Shown here in pieces: positions 1 through 6,323 of a DNA stretch of 6,323 nucleotides. The position numbers were made by a program, and so were the translations under genes. The DNA comes from Nevskiaceae bacterium (lineage in GTDB: Bacteria > Pseudomonadota > Gammaproteobacteria > Steroidobacterales > Steroidobacteraceae), in the NCBI GenBank assembly GCA_031277355.1, contig JAITMN010000130.1, positions 1 to 6,323 of the forward strand, given 5' to 3'. The notes below the pieces were generated by a model that saw only the letters and a list, made by a program, of their open reading frames with translations, did not search any database and was not told where the DNA came from. Numbering within the stretch: position 1 is the first letter of the stretch; each line of letters begins with the position of its first letter.

Positions 1-665
1 TCACCACGCTGACCAAGCGCATGGCCGAAGACCTCACCGAATATCTCACCGAGCATGGCGTGAAGGTGCGCTATCTGCACTCGGATGTAGATACGGTGGA
101 GCGTGTGGAAATCATCCGCGATCTGCGCCTGGGCCGTTTCGACGCCATCGTTGGCATCAATCTGTTGCGCGAAGGGCTCGACATGCCCGAAGTGTCTCTG
201 GTGGCGATTCTCGATGCGGACAAAGAAGGCTTTCTGCGTTCGGAAGGTTCGCTGATCCAGACCATTGGCCGCGCCGCGCGCAATGTGCATGGCCGCGCCA
301 TTCTCTATGCCGACCGCATCACCGGCTCGATGGAGCGTGCGCTCGCCGAGACGGATCGCCGCCGGGCCAAGCAGCTTGCCTTCAATGCCGAGCATGGCTT
401 GACGCCGCGTGGCATCGTCAAGCCGGTGAAGGAAGTGCTGGAAGGCGCGCGGGAGATGCCGGAGCCGGCGTCGCGCGGCAAGCGGGGGCGTGCAGGCGCG
501 GGCAGTATGCTGCCTGCCACCGCCACGCCGGAGCAGGTGGCGAAGGAAATCCGCCGTCTGGAAGCGGCGATGCTCGCTCATGCGCGAAATCTGGAGTTCG
601 AGGAGGCCGCCGCGCGGCGTGATGAGATCGCAGCGCTGCGGCAGCGGGTGCTGGAATTGGTCTAG
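1..665 (+). CDS. uvrB: UvrABC excinuclease subunit B, C-terminal part (5' end outside window)
   Basis: This is the last ~220 residues of UvrB, the helicase-like damage-verification subunit of cytoplasmic nucleotide excision repair. It is loaded onto DNA by UvrA and then recruits UvrC. The frame is open from the window start; the first full codon is at position 3 and reads TTLTKRMAEDLTEYL, typical of the start of the second helicase lobe. Helicase motif V (GINLLREGLDMPEV) begins at 153 and motif VI (QTIGRAARN) spans 258-284. A basic, Gly/Ala-rich linker follows (about 441-525). The UVR motif that binds UvrC (EIRRLEAAM...NLEFEEAAARRDEIAALR) lies at about 546-650. The gene ends with TAG at 663-665. 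A full UvrB is usually near 670 residues, so about two thirds is missing upstream only because of the window edge. One oddity is SEGS where I remember the family as SERS, just before motif VI. The tRNA gene downstream is convergent. Confidence 0.97.
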   Translation, partial: TTLTKRMAEDLTEYLTEHGVKVRYLHSDVDTVERVEIIRDLRLGRFDAIVGINLLREGLDMPEVSLVAILDADKEGFLRSEGSLIQTIGRAARNVHGRAILYADRITGSMERALAETDRRRAKQLAFNAEHGLTPRGIVKPVKEVLEGAREMPEPASRGKRGRAGAGSMLPATATPEQVAKEIRRLEAAMLAHARNLEFEEAAARRDEIAALRQRVLELV

Positions 666-733
666 TTGCAGTTACGGCGAAATCACCGCCATATAATCTG
701 AATAAAGATTGTGTCTTAACTTATTGTTTTTAT

Positions 734-808
734 TGGTAGTCGCGAGTGGGAGCGAACCACCGACCACTTCCATGTCAAGGAAGTGCTCTACCACTGAGCT
801 ACGCGACT
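734..808 (-). tRNA. tRNA-Val (anticodon GAC), CCA encoded
   Basis: The reverse complement folds into a complete cloverleaf. The 7-bp acceptor stem pairs 802-808 (AGTCGCG on the - strand) with 738-744 (CGCGACT) with no mismatch. Positions 8-9 are TA. The D arm is GCTC/GAGC (796-799 with 785-788) around the loop AGTGGTA. The anticodon stem CTTCC/GGAAG (779-783 with 767-771) encloses the loop TTGACAT, which gives anticodon GAC (complement of 774-776) and hence valine. The variable region is 5 nt. The T arm GGTGG/CCACT has one G-U pair and the loop TTCGCTC. The discriminator is A (737) and CCA is encoded at 734-736. The gene converges on uvrB, with 68 bases between them, and diverges from the receptor gene. 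The fold is canonical and it looks functional. Confidence 0.97.
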
Positions 809-840
809 ACGAGCAGGCACGCCATTGAGGCGGGCTGCGA

Positions 841-870
841 AAGATACATCAAGAGCAATTGCCTCCTCAA
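841..870 (-). promoter_or_regulatory. Candidate sigma70 promoter for tRNA-Val
   Basis: Read on the - strand, a -35-like TTGAGG (complement of 865-870) is followed after 18 nt by a -10-like TATCTT (complement of 841-846). The start would fall near 834, about 25 nt before the mature tRNA. The stretch just after the -10 is GC-rich (GCAGCCCGCC), as is common in promoters of stable RNAs under stringent control. The -10 matches the consensus at four of six positions, so this is a reasonable candidate and not a certain one. Confidence 0.35.
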
Positions 871-895
871 GTTTCCCCGGCGCATGTGCAGTTGC

Positions 896-919
896 TGTGC
901 GCGATCGCAGTCGCGCGCA
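896..919. repeat. Strong GC-rich inverted repeat between divergent tRNA-Val and receptor gene
   Basis: TGTGCGCGA (896-904) pairs with TCGCGCGCA (911-919) around the 6-nt loop TCGCAG. The stem is 9 bp with one T-G pair, and its top contains the 8-bp palindrome GCGATCGC (901-908). No T-run follows on either strand, so it does not look like an intrinsic terminator. An 8-base direct repeat, GCGCATGT, occurs at 880-887 and again at 915-922, overlapping the right arm. The position, about 85 bases before the receptor start, would suit an operator or a 5' leader structure. The function is not known. Confidence 0.45.
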
Positions 920-990
920 TGTCGGCCATTACAGACAAACGTGGTGTTGCTCTATCAAAAGATACACTGCCTTCGTACACAGATGTGCTT

Positions 991-998
991 GAAGGAAG
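991..998 (+). promoter_or_regulatory. Ribosome binding site that decides the receptor start
   Basis: The purine-rich GAAGGAAG contains AGGA at 993-996. It lies 8 nt before the ATG at 1005 but only 2 nt before the in-frame ATG at 999. The spacing therefore favours 1005 as the true start. Confidence 0.6.
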
Positions 999-1004
999 AT
1001 GCTG

Positions 1005-3983
1005 ATGAGTAACAAGAACCGCCGCTATTTTCGTCCCGCTCGCAAGTCGTTGACCCGCGTCCTCACAGGTTGTTTGCTGTTGGGAACTTTGCCCGTCCTT
1101 GCGCAGAGCACGGGCGCCACGCTGCGAGGCTCGGCCGCAGATGACGCCACGATCACCGTGACCAACATCGAAACCGGCCTGACGCGCACCACCCGCGCAA
1201 GCAATGGCAACTACAGCCTGGCAGGTCTTCCGCCCGGCGCTTATCGCATTGATATCAGTGCCAACGGTCAGAGCAGCAATCAGGCGGTGACGCTGATGGT
1301 GGGTCAGACCGTTACGCTCGATCTCACCTCATCTTCCACCACGGAGTTGGACACCGTCACCGTGAGCGCTGCGCGGGTGCTGCAGGAGACGACGACCTCG
1401 GAAGTTGCCACCTATGTCTCCTCGAAGCAGATCGAAGCGCTGCCGCAGGGAACGCGCAATTTTTTGGCGTTCGCGGATGCAGTCCCCGGCGTCACTTTTT
1501 CCAGGGGAGCCGATGGCTCCACCTCTCTGCGAGGCGGCGCGCAGCAAGCCAGCGGCATCAATGTATTCATCGATGGTGTCGGCCAGAAAGACTATGTTCT
1601 CAAGGGCGGGCTGACCGGCCAGGATTCCAGTCGAGGCAATCCGTTCCCGCAGTTGGGCATCGCCGAGTACAAAGTGATCACCTCCAACTACAAGGCCGAA
1701 TACGATCAACTCAGCAGCGTGGGCATCTCGGCGGTGACCAAATCCGGCACCAATGAATTCCACGGAGATATTTTCTGGGATCGCACTTCCACCGACTGGC
1801 GCGCCTCGACGCCGGCCGAGAAGCGCGATGGCGCAAAGGTGGAGTCGAAGGAAGAGCAGTATGGCATCGCCATCGGCGGACCCATCATCAAGGACCGCAT
1901 GCATTTCTTCCTTGCCTACGAGGCCAAGGAATACAACTCGCCTCGGACGCTTGTGCCGGGAGAGCAGTTGCAGCCCGGCGATCTGCCATCGGCGTTCCAG
2001 AACATCTCATTGGCCGCAGCAGCGCCATTCAAGGAAGACCTCTACTTCGGCAAGATCGACTGGTCGATTGGCCAGAGTCATTTGCTGGAACTGACGGCCA
2101 GGCGTCGTGACGAAGATGAATTGACCAGCGTCGGCGGCCTCAACACGCCCGAGCATGGCACGCTGAAAAACAACGAGGAGACTCGTGTGGATTTGCGCTG
2201 GCAGTACAACGCCAGCGATTGGATGAACGATGCGCATGTGACGTATGAAGACACGCAATGGGGTCCGCGACCGGCGTCGCTGGCGCCGGGCGTGCTGCTG
2301 TCCGTGCCGCGACAAGGTGTGGCCACTGCGGTGCCGAACATCAACCCCGGCGATATGGCTGCGGTGTTGAATCTGGGCGGGGGAGGCGACTTCCAGAACA
2401 AGGGGCAGCGGGGCATTTCGTTTCAGGATGAGGTCACCGTGTTGGGTCTGGTGGGGCACACCATCAAGGCCGGCATCAAGTACAAGAAAATCGACCTGCG
2501 CGCGTTCGAGCAGAGTCCGTACACGCCGCAATTTCTGTACGACATCACCAACAGTCTCACCATTCCCTATCGCGTGGATTTCACGACTTCCGGCAATGGC
2601 AATGCAACGCAGGTGAATTCCGACGCCACGCAGATTGGTCTGTATTTTCAGGACGATTGGGATGTGACCGACAAACTCACATTGAATCTGGGTCTGCGCT
2701 GGGACTACGAATCCAATCCCAGCTACCAGAATCACGTGACTCCGCAGACGCTGGTGGACCAGCTGCGCGCCTATGCGCCGCTGCAAGGCCCCAACGTCGA
2801 CTACGACATCAACAACTACATCAGCACCGGCAGCAACCGCACTTCGTTCACGGGCGGTTGGCAGCCGCGCGTGGGGTTTTCTTATGACCTGCTGGGGGAC
2901 GAACGGCATGTGATCTTCGGCGGCGCTGGCCGCTCCTACAATCGCAATCAGTTCGACTATCTGTCTTACGAGCAATACCGTCTGGCGTTCCAGCGTTATC
3001 AGTACTACTTCGTTGCGCCGGGTCACGACTGCAATGTCGATCCGGTGCAGACACCCTGTGCGGCGTGGGACGCGGGCTACCTGAATTCCGACGCGCTGGG
3101 CTCGTTGATCACGCCGGGCAGCAACTACGGCACGGAGGTGTTCTTGCTGAACAACAAGCTCAAGACGCCGTATGCGGATCAATTCAGCCTTGGCATGCGC
3201 AACGCCTTCGATTTGCTGGGCAACGAGTGGAATTCTTCCGTAACGGTGACGCGGGTGTTGAGCCACGACGGCATTTTGTTTTCCGTGGGCAATCGGCGTG
3301 CGGATGGCAGCTTCTTCCCGCCGAACGTCGATTTTGGCAGTTCGCCGGGAGCTGACCTTCCGCTCTACAGCCGATTCTTCCGTGGCGACAACGGCGTGGA
3401 GACCCGCACCAATTCCGTGCTGTTTTCGTTGGACAAACCCTACACGAGCGCATCGCATTGGGGCGTTGGTCTGGCGTACACCTATACCGACGCCAAGGAG
3501 AATCGCCCGCGCTCCGATCAGTTCACGTTCGACTACCCGAATCTGGACAACGTGGCGATGTTCGGCGCGGTCGATGTTCCCAAGCACAAGATCGTCGGCA
3601 TCGGCATCTACGACATCTGGGGCATCACGTTTTCCGGCAAGGCGACGTGGACCAGTGCGCCGGGCAACAATGGGCTCAACTGCTTCGGCCGTCCTGATCC
3701 GGGTGCGTGCGACGTGGGCGGGCGTTTCGTGACGTACTACTTCAGTGAACAAAAGTTCTTTCAACTCGATCTGGCGTTGCAGAAGGAGTGGGATACGAGC
3801 TTTGGCGTGAAGCTGCGTTTGCGCGGTGACGTGCTGAACGTCACCAACGAAATGAACTACACCGATTTTGGCAACTTCATGGGCGTGGGCGGTGTGCTGA
3901 ATCCGGATTTCGGCCGGCGCACCGGGCTTGGTGTCCTCGATCCGACCCGCACGTTCAAGCTGTCGCTGGGCCTGGGTTGGTGA
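1005..3983 (+). CDS. TonB-dependent outer-membrane receptor, Oar-like, with N-terminal carboxypeptidase-regulatory-like domain
   Basis: This is a 992-residue outer-membrane receptor predicted to take up a substrate with energy from TonB-ExbB-ExbD; the ligand cannot be told from the sequence. The start at 1005 is chosen for its ribosome binding site. Residues 1-33 form a signal peptide: basic start, hydrophobic core CLLLGTLPVLA, likely cleavage after VLA33. Residues ~36-108 are a carboxypeptidase-regulatory-like beta domain (NGNYSLAGLPPGAYRIDI). A TonB-box-like LDTVTVSA lies at 115-122. The plug covers ~125-255 (LPQGTRNFLAF, INVFIDGV, VITSNYKAEYDQ, AVTKSGTNEFHG). The barrel runs to the C-terminal aromatic W992 and carries the Oar-type GGPIIKDR at 291-298. 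The length and order match the Oar-like receptors abundant in Xanthomonadaceae. The mature protein has only four cysteines, in two C-x8-C pairs (676/685 and 893/902). hsdR follows after 58 bases. I see no convincing sigma70 promoter upstream. Confidence 0.93.
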   Translation: MSNKNRRYFRPARKSLTRVLTGCLLLGTLPVLAQSTGATLRGSAADDATITVTNIETGLTRTTRASNGNYSLAGLPPGAYRIDISANGQSSNQAVTLMVGQTVTLDLTSSSTTELDTVTVSAARVLQETTTSEVATYVSSKQIEALPQGTRNFLAFADAVPGVTFSRGADGSTSLRGGAQQASGINVFIDGVGQKDYVLKGGLTGQDSSRGNPFPQLGIAEYKVITSNYKAEYDQLSSVGISAVTKSGTNEFHGDIFWDRTSTDWRASTPAEKRDGAKVESKEEQYGIAIGGPIIKDRMHFFLAYEAKEYNSPRTLVPGEQLQPGDLPSAFQNISLAAAAPFKEDLYFGKIDWSIGQSHLLELTARRRDEDELTSVGGLNTPEHGTLKNNEETRVDLRWQYNASDWMNDAHVTYEDTQWGPRPASLAPGVLLSVPRQGVATAVPNINPGDMAAVLNLGGGGDFQNKGQRGISFQDEVTVLGLVGHTIKAGIKYKKIDLRAFEQSPYTPQFLYDITNSLTIPYRVDFTTSGNGNATQVNSDATQIGLYFQDDWDVTDKLTLNLGLRWDYESNPSYQNHVTPQTLVDQLRAYAPLQGPNVDYDINNYISTGSNRTSFTGGWQPRVGFSYDLLGDERHVIFGGAGRSYNRNQFDYLSYEQYRLAFQRYQYYFVAPGHDCNVDPVQTPCAAWDAGYLNSDALGSLITPGSNYGTEVFLLNNKLKTPYADQFSLGMRNAFDLLGNEWNSSVTVTRVLSHDGILFSVGNRRADGSFFPPNVDFGSSPGADLPLYSRFFRGDNGVETRTNSVLFSLDKPYTSASHWGVGLAYTYTDAKENRPRSDQFTFDYPNLDNVAMFGAVDVPKHKIVGIGIYDIWGITFSGKATWTSAPGNNGLNCFGRPDPGACDVGGRFVTYYFSEQKFFQLDLALQKEWDTSFGVKLRLRGDVLNVTNEMNYTDFGNFMGVGGVLNPDFGRRTGLGVLDPTRTFKLSLGLGW

Positions 3984-4011
3984 GGACCGCTGCGCGGGCG
4001 CGGGAGTCGGC

Positions 4012-4017
4012 TACAAT
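4012..4017 (+). promoter_or_regulatory. Candidate -10 box for hsdR
   Basis: TACAAT matches the sigma70 -10 consensus at five of six positions and lies 24 bases before the hsdR ATG, which would give a short leader of roughly 18 nt. No good -35 hexamer lies 16-18 bases upstream; that area is GC-rich. Expression from it may be weak or need an activator. AAGAG at 4031-4035, 6 nt before the ATG, could be the ribosome binding site. I found no hairpin with a T-run between the receptor stop and here, so read-through from the receptor gene is also possible. Confidence 0.35.
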
Positions 4018-4041
4018 GGGGCATTCGTTAAAGAGTCAGGG

Positions 4042-6323
4042 ATGCCTCAACAACGCTCCAATTTCGCGCACCTTGCCCGCCTGCAAGCTGATCTGGCTCA
4101 GCTTGGCGGGCGGGCAGAGCGTTTCTTCAGCGAGGATCCCAACACCTGCCTGATAAAACTGCGCCAGTTCGCGGAGGTGATGGCGCAGGAGGTGGCGGCA
4201 CGCGCGGGCCTGTATGTTGCCGATGAGGACAATCAGGCCACGCTGCTGAACCGCCTGCGTCAGCGCGATTGGTTGCCGCGCGACGTGGCCGACCTGTTCC
4301 ACTGGATTCGCAAGGCGGGCAACGAAGCCACGCATCAAATGCAAGGCACGCACGCCAATGCTTTGCAGGGTTTGAAGATGGCCGTCGCGCTGGGCTTCTG
4401 GTACCACCGCAGCTTTCATGACGGCCAGTTCAAAGGCGGCGCTTTCATTCCGCCGTCGGCTCCGGTGGATGAATCCGCCGAACTGAAGAAACAACTCGAC
4501 GACCTGCGCGCTCAAATGCAGCAGGCCGACGCCGCGCTGAAAGCCGAAGCGCAAAGATCAGCCGCCGCTGCCGAGCAGATCGCGCAGATTCAGGCCGATG
4601 CGAAAGTGTGGGAAGAATTGGCCGAGTCCAGCACCACCGAAGCCGAAGCGCTGAAGGTGCGCATCGTCGAATTGCAGGCCCTGCAGCAGGCGGCCAAGGC
4701 GCAACCAGAGGTGAGCCGCGAATTCCAGCACGCCGCGAACCTTGCCGCTGCGCAAGTGGAGCGTGATCTGGACGAAGCGGCCACGCGCGAGCTGATCGAC
4801 CAGCAATTGCGCGACGCCGGTTGGGAAGTGGACTCCGCGAAACTTCGCTATGCCAACGGCGCGCGTCCCGAACCGGGCCGCAATCGCGCCATCGCCGAGT
4901 GGCCCTGCGAGGGCGGTGATCGGGCCGACTATGCGCTGTTCATCGGCACGCGCCTTGTGGCCGTGGTCGAAGCCAAGCGCAAGAGCCGCGATGTGTCCGG
5001 CGACATCGAGCAGGCCAAGCGCTATGCGCGCGGCATCATCGGTGATGGCGGCGAAGTGCTCAGCGCGTGGTGGCAGGGTCAGTACAAAACGCCCTTCGTC
5101 TATGCCGCCAATGGCCGCCCGTTTCATCGTCAATATCTGCAAGCCAGCGGCATCTGGTTCTGCGATCTGCGCCGCGCGCAGAATGTGAGAAAGGCGCTGG
5201 AAAGCTGGCATTCGCCCAATGGCCTTGCCGAATTGCTCAAGCAGGATATCGACTCGGCAACCTCCGCCCTCGATGACATGCCGATGCAGTTCGATTTTCC
5301 GTTACGCGCCTATCAGCGTGAAGCGATTCTCGCGGTGGAGAAGGCGATCAAGGCCGGCAAGCAGGAAATGCTGGTGGCGATGGCCACCGGCACCGGCAAG
5401 ACCAAGACCTGCATCGCGCTGGTGTATCGTTTGCTCAAAGCGCAGCGTTTCCGTCGCATCCTGTTTCTGGTCGATCGCAACGTTCTGGGTGAGCAGGCCG
5501 CCATCAGCTTCAAGGAAACGCGCATCGAGAACATGCGCTCCTTCACCGATATCTTCGGCATCCGCGAGATCGACGAACCGGAGCCTGATACCGACACGAT
5601 GGTTCATATCGCCACCGTGCAAGGCATGGTCGCCCGCGTGTTCAACAGCGAGGAGGGCGGTATTGGCGTTGATGCCTACGACTGCATCGTGGTCGATGAA
5701 TGTCATCGCGGCTATGCGCTGGATCGGGAGATGTCGGAGGCCGAATCCGAACACCGCGATCAGGCTGATTACATTTCCCATTACCGCCGCGTGCTCGATC
5801 ATTTCGACGCCGTGAAGATTGGTCTCACCGCCACCCCCGCTTTGCATACCACGCAGATTTTCGGCGTGCCGGTGTTCACCTATTCCTATCGCGAAGCGGT
5901 GCTCGATGGCTACCTGATCGACCACGATCCGGCCACCGTCATCACCACCGAGTTGAGTCGTGGCGGCATCCGTTATGCCAGCGGCGATGAAGTGCTGCGC
6001 CTGAACCGCCTGACGCATGGCGTCGAAAGTTACAACACGCCCGATGCGCTGGAGTTTGATGTCAGCCAGTTCAACAAGAAGGTGCTGACCGAGCCGTTCA
6101 ATCAGGCCGTGTGCGCTGAACTCACGCAGCACATCGACCCCTACGGCCCCGCCAAGACGCTGATCTTCTGCGCCACCGACGAGCACGCCGATCTGGTGGT
6201 GCGACTGTTGAAGCAGGCGTATCAGGATGCGGGCTTCAACGATGTGGGCGATGACGCCATCATCAAGATCACCGGCGCTTCCGACAAACCGCTGCTGCTG
6301 GTCCGGCGGTACAAGAACGAGAA
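4042..6323 (+). CDS. hsdR: Type I restriction endonuclease R subunit HsdR (3' end outside window)
   Basis: This is the motor and nuclease subunit of a type I restriction-modification complex. With HsdM and HsdS it translocates unmethylated DNA using ATP and cuts it. The frame runs 760 codons without a stop to the window end. The ATG at 4042 gives an N-terminus (RSNFAHL, then EDPNTCLIKLRQF) that resembles E. coli EcoKI HsdR from its first residues. Residues ~6-135 form a DUF4145 domain with GNEATH at 93-98. Residues ~147-225 are an Ala/Glu/Gln-rich coiled coil. The nuclease domain follows (ELIDQQLRDAGWEVD, 250-264), with a PD-(D/E)xK site at D296 and E310-A-K312. The motor has LRAYQ, Walker A ATGTGKT (448-454), DECH (552-555, where EcoKI has DEAH), GLTATPA (594-600) and the second-lobe strand AKTLIFCAT (704-712). 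The last residues (ITGASDK...RRYKNE) come just before the expected motif V. EcoKI HsdR is about 1170 residues, so roughly a third is missing at the window edge. All visible catalytic residues are present. hsdM and hsdS are not seen. Confidence 0.95.
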   Translation, partial: MPQQRSNFAHLARLQADLAQLGGRAERFFSEDPNTCLIKLRQFAEVMAQEVAARAGLYVADEDNQATLLNRLRQRDWLPRDVADLFHWIRKAGNEATHQMQGTHANALQGLKMAVALGFWYHRSFHDGQFKGGAFIPPSAPVDESAELKKQLDDLRAQMQQADAALKAEAQRSAAAAEQIAQIQADAKVWEELAESSTTEAEALKVRIVELQALQQAAKAQPEVSREFQHAANLAAAQVERDLDEAATRELIDQQLRDAGWEVDSAKLRYANGARPEPGRNRAIAEWPCEGGDRADYALFIGTRLVAVVEAKRKSRDVSGDIEQAKRYARGIIGDGGEVLSAWWQGQYKTPFVYAANGRPFHRQYLQASGIWFCDLRRAQNVRKALESWHSPNGLAELLKQDIDSATSALDDMPMQFDFPLRAYQREAILAVEKAIKAGKQEMLVAMATGTGKTKTCIALVYRLLKAQRFRRILFLVDRNVLGEQAAISFKETRIENMRSFTDIFGIREIDEPEPDTDTMVHIATVQGMVARVFNSEEGGIGVDAYDCIVVDECHRGYALDREMSEAESEHRDQADYISHYRRVLDHFDAVKIGLTATPALHTTQIFGVPVFTYSYREAVLDGYLIDHDPATVITTELSRGGIRYASGDEVLRLNRLTHGVESYNTPDALEFDVSQFNKKVLTEPFNQAVCAELTQHIDPYGPAKTLIFCATDEHADLVVRLLKQAYQDAGFNDVGDDAIIKITGASDKPLLLVRRYKNE

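Noticed and set aside
675..733. Terminator between uvrB and tRNA-Val
   Set aside because: The small stem GGCG/CGCC (676-679 with 687-690) and the AT stem AATCT/AGATT (695-699 with 706-710) are weak, and the T-rich stretch at 721-733 is too far from either. It may still end transcription, but the sequence does not show it clearly.
841..966. Direct repeat AAGATACA at 841-848 and 959-966
   Set aside because: It is only 8 bases long, AT-rich, and overlaps a probable -10 box. It is probably chance, and no promoter with proper spacing could be built on the second copy.
746..1012. 88-codon open frame on the + strand running across the tRNA and the intergenic region
   Set aside because: It overlaps the tRNA antisense and the receptor start, has no ribosome binding site that I can see, and its translation resembles no protein.
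1062..1073. Lipobox-like L-T-G-C at the receptor N-terminus (residues 20-23)
   Set aside because: The hydrophobic core lies after the cysteine, not before it, and a normal signal peptidase I site (VLA-Q, residues 31-34) follows. TonB-dependent barrel proteins of this type are not lipoproteins.
2007..3764. 585-codon open frame on the - strand inside the receptor gene
   Set aside because: It is in codon register with the receptor gene. Its stops would need sense codons TTA, CTA or TCA, which are rare in this GC-rich gene; it ends exactly at a TCA (2007-2009). The translation is low-complexity and Arg/Val/Ala-rich with no recognisable domain.
734..4041. tRNA-Val as attachment site of a mobile island carrying the receptor and hsdR
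   Set aside because: Islands normally enter at the tRNA 3' end, which here faces uvrB with only 68 bases between. No integrase and no repeat of the tRNA 3' end were seen elsewhere in the window.
4036..6186. Long open frames on the - strand opposite hsdR (4036-4554, 4558-5211, 5302-6186)
   Set aside because: All are in register with hsdR and end at sense TCA or TTA codons (4036-4038, 4558-4560, 5302-5304). They are by-products of codon bias, while the + strand shows a complete set of HsdR motifs.

Overview
The window is a GC-rich stretch of bacterial chromosome, most likely from a gammaproteobacterium of the Xanthomonadales/Lysobacterales type. The basis for that guess is a UvrB tail of proteobacterial type, a tRNA gene with encoded CCA, and a very large TonB-dependent receptor of the 'Oar-like' kind (carboxypeptidase-regulatory-like domain, then plug, then barrel) that is abundant in that group. 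The assignment is by recognition only; no search was run.

Layout from left to right. (1) Positions 1-665 hold the 3' third of uvrB on the + strand, cut by the window start. (2) A tRNA-Val(GAC) gene lies on the - strand at 734-808, convergent with uvrB, with a plausible promoter at 841-870. (3) A roughly 200-base divergent intergenic region separates the tRNA from the next gene and contains a strong hairpin at 896-919. (4) Positions 1005-3983 encode a 992-residue TonB-dependent receptor on the + strand. (5) After a 58-base gap with a candidate -10 box, a type I restriction endonuclease R subunit (hsdR) begins at 4042 on the + strand and stays open to the window end. About two thirds of the protein is visible.

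uvrB and the tRNA are housekeeping genes. The receptor is an outer-membrane uptake or surface protein. hsdR starts what is probably a type I restriction-modification locus; hsdM and hsdS are not in the window and would be expected downstream. Nothing shows that the receptor and hsdR work together; the close tandem spacing could allow read-through.

I see no clearly new system. The points most worth a second look are the N-terminal DUF4145 (HEPN-like) module of HsdR, two equally spaced cysteine pairs in the receptor, the hairpin between the tRNA and the receptor gene, and the receptor/restriction adjacency.
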